A model generated the notes under the pieces. The model searched no databases, was not told where the DNA came from, and saw nothing but the letters and a program-made list of their open reading frames with translations. Below, piece by piece: positions 56,043-64,000 of a stretch of 64,000 nt of DNA (the first letter of the stretch is position 1; every line of letters begins with the position of its first letter). The position numbers were made by a program, and so were the translations under genes. Source of the stretch: JACCZX01 sp963807155 (GTDB taxonomy: Bacteria; Pseudomonadota; Gammaproteobacteria; Burkholderiales; Burkholderiaceae_F); assembly GCA_963807155.1 (NCBI GenBank), contig CAWEAZ010000038.1, forward strand, positions 62,001 to 126,000. Direction: 5' to 3'.

Positions 56043-57896
56043 ATGGCTGATCGTCCAGGCTTCTTTCGTCGCTTCTTCGGCGGCCTTTGGAGCTTTCTCA
56101 ATTTCACGCGGCAGTTGATTTTCAACGTGCTTTTCTTCGCGATCGTCGCTCTGTTGTTGGTGGCGTGGTTTGCAGGCGATGGGCCGGCTGCAGTTGGACC
56201 TGATACCGCGCTAGTCCTCAACCTGCAGGGCGAAATCGTCGAGGAATACACGATCGGTCCGCGGGAAGCGGCTATCACCGAGGCACTTGGCGAGCAGCGT
56301 TTCGAAACGCGGGTGCGAGACGTCCTGGCCGCGATCGACACCGCCGCCAAGGACCCGAAGATCACACGTGCTGTTCTGGTGCTCGATGAGATGCGCGGCG
56401 CGGGTATCGCAACGCTGCGCGAGATCGGTGCCGCGCTCGAACGCTTCAAGGCCAGCGGCAAGCCGGTGTACGCGTGGGGCGAGAATTACGGCCAGGGCCA
56501 GTACTACCTCGCGGCGTATGCCAACGAGTTGTATCTGCATCCGGCGGGCGCCTTGGGCGTGCGCGGCCTCGAGGGCACGCGCGGTTACTACAAGACGTTG
56601 CTCGACAAGCTCGGCGTGAAGGTGAACGCATTTCAAGCGGGGCGCTACAAGAGTTTTTCGGAGCCGTTTACGCGCACCGCGGCAACGCCCGAGGCCAAGG
56701 AAGCCGATTCGTTGCTTCTAAACGGTCTTTGGTCGACGTGGACAGATGACGTCGAGCGTGTACGCAAACTGAAGCCGGGAACTGTCGGCGCGGTAATCGC
56801 GGATCTGCCGCAGCGGCTGGCCGCTGCCGAAGGAGACATCGCGCGGCTGGCGCTAAACGAAAAGCTGGTCGACGGGCTGAAAACGCGCGACCAGTTTCGT
56901 GCGCAGTTGCTTCAAACCGGCGCGCCGCGCAGCGATGAAGACAGCGAAACGTTCCGCCAAGTCTCGCTGTATTCGTATGCGCGCCGCCACCGGCAGCCGA
57001 CTGGCGGCGATGCAGTCGGCGTTATCGTCGCGCAGGGCGAAATCACCAACGGTGACGCGCAGCAAGGTCGCGTCGGCGCGCGCACGATGGTCGAGCTGAT
57101 CCAGCGCGCGCGGCAGGACGACAGCATCAAAGCGGTGGTGTTGCGTATCGATTCTCCTGGCGGGCTGGTGCAAGCCTCCGAGATCATTCGCGAGCAACTC
57201 GAACTGACGCGCAAGGCGGGCAAGCCGGTCGTGGCTTCGATGGGTGACGTCGCCGCGTCGGGTGGGTATTGGATCGCGATGGGTGCGGACGAAGTTATTG
57301 CCGATGCGGCCACGATTACCGGATCGATCGGTGTGTTCGGCCTATTGCCGACCTTCGAGGGCACGATGGAGAAGCTCGGCGTCAATATCGACGGCGTGTC
57401 GACGACGTGGCTGGCAGGCGCGACTGACCTCCGACGGCCGGTCGACAAGCGGCTGGCGCAGTCACTCGAGCTCGTGGTCAATTCAAACTATCGCGAGTTC
57501 ATCACGCTGGTGGCCGAACGCCGCAACTCGACGCCCGAAAAGATCAACGAAGTCGCGCAGGGGCGGGTGTGGACCGGCGCGCAGGCGAAAGAACGGGGTC
57601 TGGTTGACTCTCTCGGCGGAATCGATGTCGCGATCAAGAGCGCGGCCCGACGCGCCAATCTGGGCGAATCGTATCGGCTCGAGTATGTCGAGCCTGAGCC
57701 GCGCGGGCTCAACCGCTATCTCTCGCTGTTTTTCGGTCGAATCACGGCGGCCGTAAGAAGCGGGCTTGGAATCGACGGGATGCTCGGCCTAGGATCCAAC
57801 GGCGGTGGAGCGGTCAGACGCGACCTCGAGTTGCTATTCGGCGCTCGCGAAAATCCGCTGGCCGGCATCTCGTACTGCTTCTGTAACTTTCGCTAG
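56043..57896 (+). CDS. sppA: Signal peptide peptidase SppA, 67K type
   Basis: 617 residues with one N-terminal membrane helix (LFFAIVALLLVAWFAG). Tandem S49 domains: the general-base Lys in FQAGRYKSFSEPFTRTA and the nucleophile Ser in GDVAASGGYWIAMGADEV. AVVLRIDSPGGLVQASEIIR is the typical strand, with Asp in place of the usual Asn before SPGG. It degrades signal peptides left in the membrane. Confidence 0.93.
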   Translation: MADRPGFFRRFFGGLWSFLNFTRQLIFNVLFFAIVALLLVAWFAGDGPAAVGPDTALVLNLQGEIVEEYTIGPREAAITEALGEQRFETRVRDVLAAIDTAAKDPKITRAVLVLDEMRGAGIATLREIGAALERFKASGKPVYAWGENYGQGQYYLAAYANELYLHPAGALGVRGLEGTRGYYKTLLDKLGVKVNAFQAGRYKSFSEPFTRTAATPEAKEADSLLLNGLWSTWTDDVERVRKLKPGTVGAVIADLPQRLAAAEGDIARLALNEKLVDGLKTRDQFRAQLLQTGAPRSDEDSETFRQVSLYSYARRHRQPTGGDAVGVIVAQGEITNGDAQQGRVGARTMVELIQRARQDDSIKAVVLRIDSPGGLVQASEIIREQLELTRKAGKPVVASMGDVAASGGYWIAMGADEVIADAATITGSIGVFGLLPTFEGTMEKLGVNIDGVSTTWLAGATDLRRPVDKRLAQSLELVVNSNYREFITLVAERRNSTPEKINEVAQGRVWTGAQAKERGLVDSLGGIDVAIKSAARRANLGESYRLEYVEPEPRGLNRYLSLFFGRITAAVRSGLGIDGMLGLGSNGGGAVRRDLELLFGARENPLAGISYCFCNFR

Positions 57897-58068
57897 AAGG
57901 CGCTTCTAAAGCGATCATCCGGGCCGAGATTCCGGCCCAGTTCCGCCCTTTGGCTGAGCGCGAAAGTGTTCGCAGGTGCGGGTTTGTAAGATAGTATGCC
58001 TTCACGTCGGCCGCTGGCTGACCGGTTGTTCTCACTTCCGACTGTTCAACCTCAGGCGACGGGTCGTC
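57897..58068 (+). other. sppA-slmA gap with hairpin
   Basis: Inverted repeat GGGCCG-AGATTC-CGGCCC at 57921-57938 could end the sppA transcript, but no T-run follows. GTTTGTAAGATAGTATGC near 57985 may hold a weak -10 for slmA. Confidence 0.4.
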
Positions 58069-58668
58069 ATGGACATCCCTACGCAAGGGTCGCGTAAACC
58101 CGGTGCCCGCAAGCTGCAAATCCTGCAGATGCTTGCCTCGATGCTTGAGGAGCCAAAGGGTGAAAAAGTGACCACGGCGGCGTTGGCGGCACGGCTCGAT
58201 GTGTCCGAAGCGGCGCTGTATCGGCACTTTGCCAGCAAGGCCCAGATGTTTGAGGGTCTGATCGAATTCATCGAAACCACGATCTTTGGCCTGATCAACA
58301 AGATCAGCACCGAAGAAGCGTCGGGTATCAAGCAGGTACGAGCGATGGTCAGCATGTTGATCGACTTTGCTCAGACCAACCGTGGCATGACACGCGTTCT
58401 GATCGGCGATGCGCTGGTCAACGAGAACGAGCGCTTGCAGGAGCGCATGAATCAATTGTTCGAGCGCATCGAAGCGTCGATCAAGCAGAGTTTTAAGGTG
58501 GCCGTCGGCGACAAGGAGTTGCCGGAAACCTTTGACGCGGGCGCGCGTGCCGCGCTAGTGCTGGCTTTCGTCCTGGGCTGCTGGCACCGATTCGCTAAGA
58601 GCGGGTTTCGCAAGGCCCCTGGCGAGGCGCTCGAGGTTCAGATGCCGGCGCTCGTTGGCGAGCGCTAA
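58069..58668 (+). CDS. slmA: Nucleoid occlusion factor SlmA (TetR family)
   Basis: 199 residues from ATG 58069. The helix-turn-helix KVTTAALAARLDVSEAALYR then HFASKAQMFEGLIEFIETTI, LNKI-like IFGLINKIS and NRGMTRVLIGDALVNENERL match SlmA. It binds DNA and blocks FtsZ ring assembly over the nucleoid. Proximity to argB is conserved. Confidence 0.9.
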   Translation: MDIPTQGSRKPGARKLQILQMLASMLEEPKGEKVTTAALAARLDVSEAALYRHFASKAQMFEGLIEFIETTIFGLINKISTEEASGIKQVRAMVSMLIDFAQTNRGMTRVLIGDALVNENERLQERMNQLFERIEASIKQSFKVAVGDKELPETFDAGARAALVLAFVLGCWHRFAKSGFRKAPGEALEVQMPALVGER

Positions 58669-59426
58669 CGGCCGGCACACACCGGGCAACCGGGATCGCG
58701 TGTCACGCGCACGGTGTGCCATCGCATTGTCAGCGCGTCCAGCATCGCGAGCTGGCCGTTCAGCGTGGTGCTGATCCCGGCGGCAAGCTTCAGTGCCTCC
58801 CCGGCCTGCATCGTTCCGATCATGCCCGTCAGCGGCGCGAACACACCCATCGTCGAACACAGCTCGTCTTCGCCCTCACCTGGTGGGAACAGACACGCGT
58901 AGCACGGCGAGTCGTTAGCTCGTAGATCGAACACTGCGATCTGACCGTCGAACCGGATTGCGGCGCCTGACACCAGCGGTTTGCGATGGATGACACACGC
59001 GCGATTGGTTGCATGGCGCGTTGCGAAGTTATCTGAGCAATCGAGAACAATCGTGGCGTCTTGTACTAACTCGTCGAGCGTCGCGGCATCGACGCGCCGC
59101 GCAAGCGGCGTGACCTCAACCTCGGGGTTGATGGCGTGCAACGCCATTTCGCCGGAGTGCGCCTTCAGTGTTCCGACGCGCTCGGTCGTGTGCAGAATCT
59201 GCCGCTGTAGGTTGGTCAGATCGACCGCGTCGCCGTCGACTAGGACGATCGACGCAACTCCCGCCGATGCGAGGTAATAGGCGGCGGGAGACCCCAGCCC
59301 ACCGGCGCCTATGACGAGCATGCGTGCTGCCCGAATCTTTTGCTGGCCTTCGATGCCGATCTCGTTCAGCAGAATATGGCGCGAGTAGCGGAGCAGCTGG
59401 CTATCGTTCAGATGAGCATCGGTCAT
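58665..59426 (-). CDS. moeB: MoeB/ThiF-family adenylyltransferase
   Basis: 253 residues from ATG 59426. LLRYSRHILLNEIGIEGQQK, the nucleotide motif VIGAGGLGSPAAYYLASAGV, DAVDLTNLQRQILHTTERVG, the catalytic Asp in IVLDCSDNF, Zn cysteines in CYACLFP and CPVCAGR. It adenylates the C-terminal Gly of MoaD- or ThiS-like sulfur carriers. Convergent with slmA, overlapping by four bases. An intrinsic terminator lies immediately upstream of the start. Confidence 0.9.
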   Translation of the reverse strand: MTDAHLNDSQLLRYSRHILLNEIGIEGQQKIRAARMLVIGAGGLGSPAAYYLASAGVASIVLVDGDAVDLTNLQRQILHTTERVGTLKAHSGEMALHAINPEVEVTPLARRVDAATLDELVQDATIVLDCSDNFATRHATNRACVIHRKPLVSGAAIRFDGQIAVFDLRANDSPCYACLFPPGEGEDELCSTMGVFAPLTGMIGTMQAGEALKLAAGISTTLNGQLAMLDALTMRWHTVRVTRDPGCPVCAGR

Positions 59427-59429
59427 AAA

Positions 59430-59455
59430 CAAAAACGGGCCGCAGCGCGGCCCGT
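59430..59455 (-). terminator. Rho-independent terminator of ctpA
   Basis: Minus strand: perfect nine-base stem ACGGGCCGC-GCT-GCGGCCCGT followed by TTTTTG. It lies 21 bases after the ctpA stop, and the T-run ends 3 bases before the moeB ATG, so it also covers the place where the moeB ribosome binding site should be. Confidence 0.92.
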
Positions 59456-59475
59456 AATTTCTGTGCTTGCTTTCT

Positions 59476-60948
59476 CTAGCGTGCAGGCGCCGTGGTGGTG
59501 GTTGCCACGCTGTCGGGCTTCGGCTTGGCGATCTCGACCGGCTTGCCCTTCAGATGATTGATCGCCTGCAGCAGTTGGTAATCCTCGGGCGCACCCCAGT
59601 CGTAACGCTTCGGCGATACCGATTTGCCGTCGATCGGCTTTACCGGCACCGCGGATGGAGTGGCTGAGCCGCGCGGAGCCGAAGCGCCGGGCACCGTCGC
59701 AGCGCGCGTCGCGTCTTCGACCTTGGCGCTTTCCAGATGCCGCACCAGATCGGCTTCGCGCACGTTAAAGCCGGCGAAATTGCCCTCAGGCGTGTCTTCG
59801 ACAATGAAGTCGGGGACGATGCCCTTGGCCTGAATCGAGCGGCCTTTGGGCGTGTAGTAACGCGCCGTGGTGAGCTTGATCGCTGCCGGGCTGTCGCCAT
59901 CGACGCGCAGCGGAATGATTGTTTGCACCGAGCCTTTACCGAACGTCTGCGTTCCGAGCACGACCGCGCGCTTGTGGTCCTGCAGAGCGCCCGCGACGAT
60001 CTCAGACGCCGACGCCGAGGCGCCATTGACCAGCACGATCAACGGCACGGTCTTCGCCTGCGGCGGCAGCTTCGAAAGAATGTCTTCACCACGCCCACGC
60101 AGATAGTCTTCGGGGGCGGCGACAAACTTGCGGCGCGCATCGTCGGTGCGGCCATCGGTCGAAACGACCAGCGCCTTCGCCGGCAAGAACGCCGCCGACA
60201 CTCCTACCGCAGAATGCAGCAGACCACCCGGATCGTTGCGAATATCGAGAACCAGGCCTTTGAGCGGGCCTTGTTTGTACAGGTCGTTGACGTGCTTCAC
60301 GAGATCGTCAACGGTTTTTTCCTTGAACTGTGAAACGCGAATGAAACCGTAGCCCGGCTCGATCAATTTCGACTTCACCGACTGCACGCGAATCACATCG
60401 CGCACCAACTTGAATTCCAGCGGCTTGTCCTCGCCCTTGCGCGCGATGATCAAGGTGATCGGCGTACGCGGCTTGCCGCGCATCAGCTTGACTGCCTCGG
60501 GCAATGTCAGCCCGCGCGTGACCTTGTCGTCGATCTTGATGATCAAGTCGCCGGCCTTGATACCGGCGCGTGCCGCCGGCGTGTCGTCGATCGGCGCGAT
60601 CACTTTGATGATGCCTTCTTCGGCACCGACTTCGATACCCAGGCCGCCAAATTCGCCCTGAATATCGCTCTGCATGTCTTTGAACGCGTCGGCATCCAGA
60701 TACGCCGAGTGCGGATCAAGCCCGGCGAGCATGCCCGAGATCGCCTCGTGCATCAGCTTCTTATCGTCGACCGGCTCGACGTAGTTGGCTTTTACCGCAC
60801 CAAAGACGTCGGTAAAGGCGCGAATCTCTTCTAAAGGGATCGGTCCGCGGGTGTCGCGGAACGCGTAGGCAGAAATTCCTACGCTGACCAGTATGCCGGC
60901 AACTGCACCGACTCCAATGAGTGCGAAACTACGAGCCCTGCCAGCCAT
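59476..60948 (-). CDS. S41 C-terminal processing peptidase CtpA
   Basis: 490 residues with a membrane anchor or signal (FALIGVGAVAGILVSVGISA). PDZ domain (GGLGIEVGAEEGIIKVIAPI, AGIKAGDLIIKIDDK) and the Ser-Lys dyad in VNGASASASEIVAGALQDHK and GTQTFGKGSVQTIIPL. The Pro/Ala-rich C-terminus is unusual only in length. A -10-like TATACT at 61060-61055 with TTGCAA at 61081-61076 (15-base spacer) is a possible promoter. Confidence 0.93.
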   Translation of the reverse strand: MAGRARSFALIGVGAVAGILVSVGISAYAFRDTRGPIPLEEIRAFTDVFGAVKANYVEPVDDKKLMHEAISGMLAGLDPHSAYLDADAFKDMQSDIQGEFGGLGIEVGAEEGIIKVIAPIDDTPAARAGIKAGDLIIKIDDKVTRGLTLPEAVKLMRGKPRTPITLIIARKGEDKPLEFKLVRDVIRVQSVKSKLIEPGYGFIRVSQFKEKTVDDLVKHVNDLYKQGPLKGLVLDIRNDPGGLLHSAVGVSAAFLPAKALVVSTDGRTDDARRKFVAAPEDYLRGRGEDILSKLPPQAKTVPLIVLVNGASASASEIVAGALQDHKRAVVLGTQTFGKGSVQTIIPLRVDGDSPAAIKLTTARYYTPKGRSIQAKGIVPDFIVEDTPEGNFAGFNVREADLVRHLESAKVEDATRAATVPGASAPRGSATPSAVPVKPIDGKSVSPKRYDWGAPEDYQLLQAINHLKGKPVEIAKPKPDSVATTTTAPAR

Positions 60949-61165
60949 GCCACCCCCAAAATCCGACGTTTGTCGCTTAGTTCGTCAACTAGACACTAGC
61001 GTGCTGCAAACTGCCCGAGCGAAGCAAATAGCCGCTCTTGCAAACCTACTTCAAAGTATAGGCTCGCATCAACGATTGCAACCGTCGTGCCGATCGCCTA
61101 ACCGTGTATCGGACAACGATCCCACCGCTTGCGTTCCGCACGGCTAAAAGCGTCCTGAACAGTGT

Positions 61166-61918
61166 TTACCCCTTCCTTGCTTTACCCTGTGCCGCAACGG
61201 CCTGCATCGCGCGCTCGATTTCGGCCTGGTCGCCAAGGTAATAATGCCGGATTGGCTTAAGTTCGGAATCGAGCTCATAGACTAGCGGGCGCGCGGTCGG
61301 AACGTTGAGTTCGACGATTTCCTCGTCGGATAAGCGGTCGAGATGCTTGATCAGCGCACGCAGCGAGTTGCCATGCGCTGTGACCAAAACGCGTCGGTCA
61401 CGCAAGATCGCGGGGGCTATCGAATCGTTCCAGAACGGGAGCACGCGCGCGACGGTGTCTTTCAAGCTCTCGGTCGCCGGCATCTCGTCTGGCGGCACGT
61501 GCTTGTAGCGCGGGTCGTCGCGGATGCGTCGCGGATCCGAAGGCGGTAGCGGTGGCGGCGCCACCGCATAAGCGCGGCGCCATTTAAGCACCTGTTCTTC
61601 ACCGAACTTGGCGGCGGTCTCGGCCTTGTTGAGCCCCTGCAGCGCTCCGTAATGGCGCTCGTTCAGACGCCAGCTATGCACGACCGGTAGCCACATCGAG
61701 TCCAGCGCGTCCAGCGCGATCCACAGTGTGCGAATGGCGCGTCTTAGTACCGACGTATACGCAATATCGAACGTGAATCCTTCGTGCCGTAGCAGCTCGC
61801 CCGCCGCTTTCGCCTCGCGGCAGCCGTTTTCGGTCAGATCGACATCGGCCCAGCCGGTAAAGCGGTTCTCGAGATTCCACTGACTTTCGCCATGACGCAG
61901 CAGCACCAGTTTGCGCAT
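61166..61918 (-). CDS. gpmA: 2,3-bisphosphoglycerate-dependent phosphoglycerate mutase
   Basis: 250 residues from ATG 61918 (MRKLVLLRHGESQWNLENRF). RHGESQWN holds the phosphorylated His. TGWADVDLTENGCREAKAAG, LNERHYGALQGLNKAETAAK and VTAHGNSLRALIKHLD complete the active site. Interconverts 3- and 2-phosphoglycerate. Confidence 0.95.
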   Translation of the reverse strand: MRKLVLLRHGESQWNLENRFTGWADVDLTENGCREAKAAGELLRHEGFTFDIAYTSVLRRAIRTLWIALDALDSMWLPVVHSWRLNERHYGALQGLNKAETAAKFGEEQVLKWRRAYAVAPPPLPPSDPRRIRDDPRYKHVPPDEMPATESLKDTVARVLPFWNDSIAPAILRDRRVLVTAHGNSLRALIKHLDRLSDEEIVELNVPTARPLVYELDSELKPIRHYYLGDQAEIERAMQAVAAQGKARKG

Positions 61919-61940
61919 CGGTTCGTGCATCAGCCTATTC

Positions 61941-61946
61941 TATAAT
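61941..61946 (+). promoter_or_regulatory. -10 element TATAAT before the rhodanese-grxC-secB-gpsA operon
   Basis: A consensus TATAAT lies 33 bases before the GTG start of the rhodanese gene. No clear -35 is seen at the right spacing. Confidence 0.5.
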
Positions 61947-61978
61947 TCGCGCCCTTCATCGTCGGCTCGTCCTTTCCC

Positions 61979-62380
61979 GTGCAGTTTCTGATTGACAACA
62001 TTCTCGTGATTGCGATCGCATGTTCTAGCGGTGCGATGCTGTTATGGCCGATGCTTCGAAGCCGAGTATCCGGGCCTGCGCTGACCACACTGCAGGTGAC
62101 CCAGCTGATCAACGGAAAGAATGCAACGATTGTCGACATTCGCCCGCCGGAGGAATTTGCCAAAGGCTCTTTGCCGAACGCACGCAACTTGCCGGCGGAT
62201 AAGGTCAAAGCTGGCGCCGGTGCGTTGAAGAAAGACAAGCCGGTGATCGTTGTTTGTGCCAATGGTCGATCAGCAGGGAGCGTCGCGGCACAGTTGCGGT
62301 CCAACGGCTTCAATGAGGTTTTTGTTTTAGCAGGAGGTCTTGCGGCGTGGCGTGAAGCAGGATTACCGATCAGAACATGA
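61979..62380 (+). CDS. Membrane-anchored rhodanese-like protein
   Basis: 133 residues from GTG 61979. N-terminal helix (LIDNILVIAIACSSGAMLLW) then a rhodanese domain: ATIVDIRPPEEFAKGSLPNA and the active Cys in VIVVCANGRSAGSVAAQLRS. A sulfur-transfer role is expected from the family. ATGA overlap with grxC. Confidence 0.88.
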   Translation: MQFLIDNILVIAIACSSGAMLLWPMLRSRVSGPALTTLQVTQLINGKNATIVDIRPPEEFAKGSLPNARNLPADKVKAGAGALKKDKPVIVVCANGRSAGSVAAQLRSNGFNEVFVLAGGLAAWREAGLPIRT

Positions 62381-62655
62381 CGGAGATTCGAATGACCGTG
62401 CCCATCATCATGTACAGCACCGGGACGTGCCCGTTTTGCGAGCGCGCCGAAGCGCTGCTGAAGGCACGCGGTGTTGTGCATATCGAAAAGGTCAGGGTCG
62501 ATCTGGAGCCGGCGCGGCGCGATGAAATGACCACACGAACCGGGGGGCGCCGTACGGTGCCGCAGATTTTTATCGGAGAAACGCACGTTGGCGGCTTCGA
62601 CGATTTATCGGCGCTGGATCGAGCCGGAAAGCTCACTCAACTGCTCGCCGCGTAA
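62377..62655 (+). CDS. grxC: Glutaredoxin 3
   Basis: 92 residues; active site CPFC in YSTGTCPFCERAEALL, cis-Pro in RRTVPQIFIGETHVGGFDDL. ATG 62377 overlaps the rhodanese stop; ATG 62392 (MTVPIIMYS) is closer to the usual start. Confidence 0.94.
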   Translation: MTEIRMTVPIIMYSTGTCPFCERAEALLKARGVVHIEKVRVDLEPARRDEMTTRTGGRRTVPQIFIGETHVGGFDDLSALDRAGKLTQLLAA

Positions 62656-62666
62656 CAAGGAAACCA

Positions 62667-63194
62667 ATGAACGACACCAATCCCACCATCGGCGCCGCCA
62701 GCCCCACCGCCGCGGAGCAAGCCCCGGTATTTCAGCTGCAACGCGTCTACCTGAAGGATGCGTCGCTTGAGATGCCGCACGCGCCGCGTATTTTTCTCGA
62801 AGCCGAGGCGCCGTCCGTCGATATTCAGCTGGAGGTCAGCAATGAGCCGGTGATCGATGCGGTGCACGAGGTTGTCGTGCGCGTGACGGCGACTGCGAAG
62901 GTCAAGGACAAGGTTCTGTTTCTGGTGGAAGGCAAGCAGGGCGGCATTTTCGAAATTCGCAATCTGAGCAGCGAACAGATGGGCCCGGTGCTCGGCGTCG
63001 TGTGCCCTGGAATCATTTATCCGTATCTGCGTGCCAACATTGCGGACTTGATATCACGCACCGGCTTGCCTGCGATCCATCTTGCCGAGATCAACTTCGA
63101 GGCGTTCTATTCACAAAAGATGGCAGCGATGCAGCAACAGGCGGGTGCCGCTCCGGCTGTCAGCACCACCGGCAACGGCGTGGCTAGCGCGTGA
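62667..63194 (+). CDS. secB: Protein-export chaperone SecB
   Basis: 175 residues. PVFQLQRVYLKDASLEMPHA, VVVRVTATAKVKDKVLFLVE, GVVCPGIIYPYLRANIADLI and the IHLAEINFEAFYSQKMAAM end define SecB. Tetrameric chaperone bringing preproteins to SecA. AAGGAAACC is the ribosome binding site. Confidence 0.97.
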   Translation: MNDTNPTIGAASPTAAEQAPVFQLQRVYLKDASLEMPHAPRIFLEAEAPSVDIQLEVSNEPVIDAVHEVVVRVTATAKVKDKVLFLVEGKQGGIFEIRNLSSEQMGPVLGVVCPGIIYPYLRANIADLISRTGLPAIHLAEINFEAFYSQKMAAMQQQAGAAPAVSTTGNGVASA

Positions 63195-63220
63195 TTACCG
63201 CTTAACTGAGCGAGCGTTGC

Positions 63221-64000
63221 TTGAACGTTGCCGTGCTCGGCGCGGGTGCGTGGGGTACGGCGATCGCAGTTGCGCTTAGCGCCCGGCATTCGGTCATCTT
63301 GTACGCACGCAACCGTGAGCAATGCGCTGGCCTCAGCCGCGACCGAGTTAACGCGAAGTACCTGCCGACGCTCGCATTACCGGAAACGCTGCACTTCACC
63401 GACGATCTGCGCAAAGCAGTTCAGTACAGCGCGTCTGCGAACGGCCTGACTTTTATTGCAACGCCTACCGACGCGTTGCGCTCCGTTGTTCGTGCCGTCA
63501 GAGAGATCGCGCCAGATGTGCCACTGGCTTGGTTGTGCAAGGGGTTTGAACAATCAAGTGAGCAGTTGCCGCATCAAATCGTCCGCGAAGAATTGGGTGA
63601 TCGTGCCAACGTGGGACCACTATCGGGGCCCAGCTTCGCAATCGAAGTCGCGTGTGGCTTGCCCACGGCTCTGACGGTCGCCGGCGCTCCCGAATTTTGC
63701 GAACGCGTCACCGAAGCGTTGCATGGTGGCGCGCTTCGCATTTATTCGACCGACGATGTCGCGGGGGTCGAAGTAGGCGGCGCCGTCAAGAATGTCATGG
63801 CAATAGCCACCGGGATCTCGGATGCACTCGAGCTTGGCCTCAATGCGCGCGCTGCCCTGATCACGCGCGGGCTGGCCGAGATCACTCGCTTCGGCGTTGC
63901 GCTTGGTGCGCGCGCCGAAACGTTTACGGGCCTGACCGGCATGGGCGATTTGATTCTGACGGCGACCGGTGATCTCTCGCGCAACCGCAAGGTGGGCTTG
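63221..64000 (+). CDS. gpsA: Glycerol-3-phosphate dehydrogenase [NAD(P)+] GpsA, partial
   Basis: 260 codons from TTG 63221 run off the right edge in one frame. NAD motif NVAVLGAGAWGTAIAVALSA, KYLPTLALPETLHFTDDL, CKGFEQ, GPLSGPSFAIEVACGLPTAL, GGAVKNVMAIATGISDALEL with the catalytic Lys, and TGMGDLILTATGDLSRNRKV. Makes sn-glycerol 3-phosphate for phospholipids. The TTG start replaces ATG; no nearer ATG preserves the Rossmann strand. Confidence 0.95.
   Translation, partial: MNVAVLGAGAWGTAIAVALSARHSVILYARNREQCAGLSRDRVNAKYLPTLALPETLHFTDDLRKAVQYSASANGLTFIATPTDALRSVVRAVREIAPDVPLAWLCKGFEQSSEQLPHQIVREELGDRANVGPLSGPSFAIEVACGLPTALTVAGAPEFCERVTEALHGGALRIYSTDDVAGVEVGGAVKNVMAIATGISDALELGLNARAALITRGLAEITRFGVALGARAETFTGLTGMGDLILTATGDLSRNRKVGL

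Noticed and set aside
1..64000. tRNA, rRNA, insertion sequence or CRISPR array.
   Set aside because: Reading the intergenic gaps shows no cloverleaf, transposase or regularly spaced repeat.

Overview
The window is high-GC DNA from a betaproteobacterium, most likely Burkholderiales or a close relative. The evidence is the gene order (metK, lpxL, dapF, DUF484, xerC; COG0523 GTPase, dksA, STAS-like protein, hslV, hslU; argB, sppA, slmA; rhodanese, grxC, secB, gpsA), an SAH riboswitch in front of ahcY-PF04020-metF, and a Bug-type tricarboxylate-binding protein.

Region 1 (about 288-16873, + strand) is an aryl-polyene / xanthomonadin-type pigment cluster. It encodes a halogenase remnant, a MipA-like outer-membrane protein, a COG4648 membrane protein, an acyl-AMP ligase, an ApeI-like dehydratase, a LolA-like carrier, an MMPL exporter, a ketosynthase and its chain-length-factor partner, an ApeP-like hotdog protein, a phosphopantetheinyl transferase, a PlsC-like acyltransferase, an acyl carrier protein, a GT2 glycosyltransferase, an LpxL-like acyltransferase, a FabG-like ketoreductase, a UbiE-like methyltransferase, a NodB-type deacetylase, a second methyltransferase and a DUF4112 protein. 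Most start codons overlap the previous stop (ATGA or GTGA), so this is a tightly coupled operon. The likely job is to make a polyene acid on the ACP and move it to the outer membrane. No starter-unit ammonia lyase, chorismatase or thioesterase is visible inside the window.

Region 2 (16883-18765, - strand) pairs a Bug receptor with an isocitrate-lyase/PEP-mutase family enzyme. Region 3 (18948-29024, + strand) is a large BTAD-ATPase-TPR regulator followed by seven genes for exported proteins. They include an Ivy-type lysozyme-inhibitor domain and two pairs of paralogues. I do not recognise this as a named system, and it is the best candidate here for something undescribed.

Region 4 (29077-64000) is housekeeping: cystathionine-lyase family, ttcA, folB, a FolM-like reductase, MidA, cca, a GST, slt, folate cyclo-ligase, the ahcY-metF operon, metK, lipid A acylation, dapF, xerC, a zinc GTPase with dksA, hslVU, a copper chaperone, argB, sppA, slmA, moeB, ctpA, gpmA and the rhodanese-grxC-secB-gpsA operon.

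From 4.5 to 41 kb many genes are cut by one-base frame breaks, nearly all equivalent to a one-base insertion, while flanking codons stay conserved. From 41 to 64 kb I see none. Sequencing or assembly error is the simplest explanation for the one-base breaks. The halogenase, in contrast, has lost its whole middle. Coordinates for interrupted genes below cover the full reconstructed gene.
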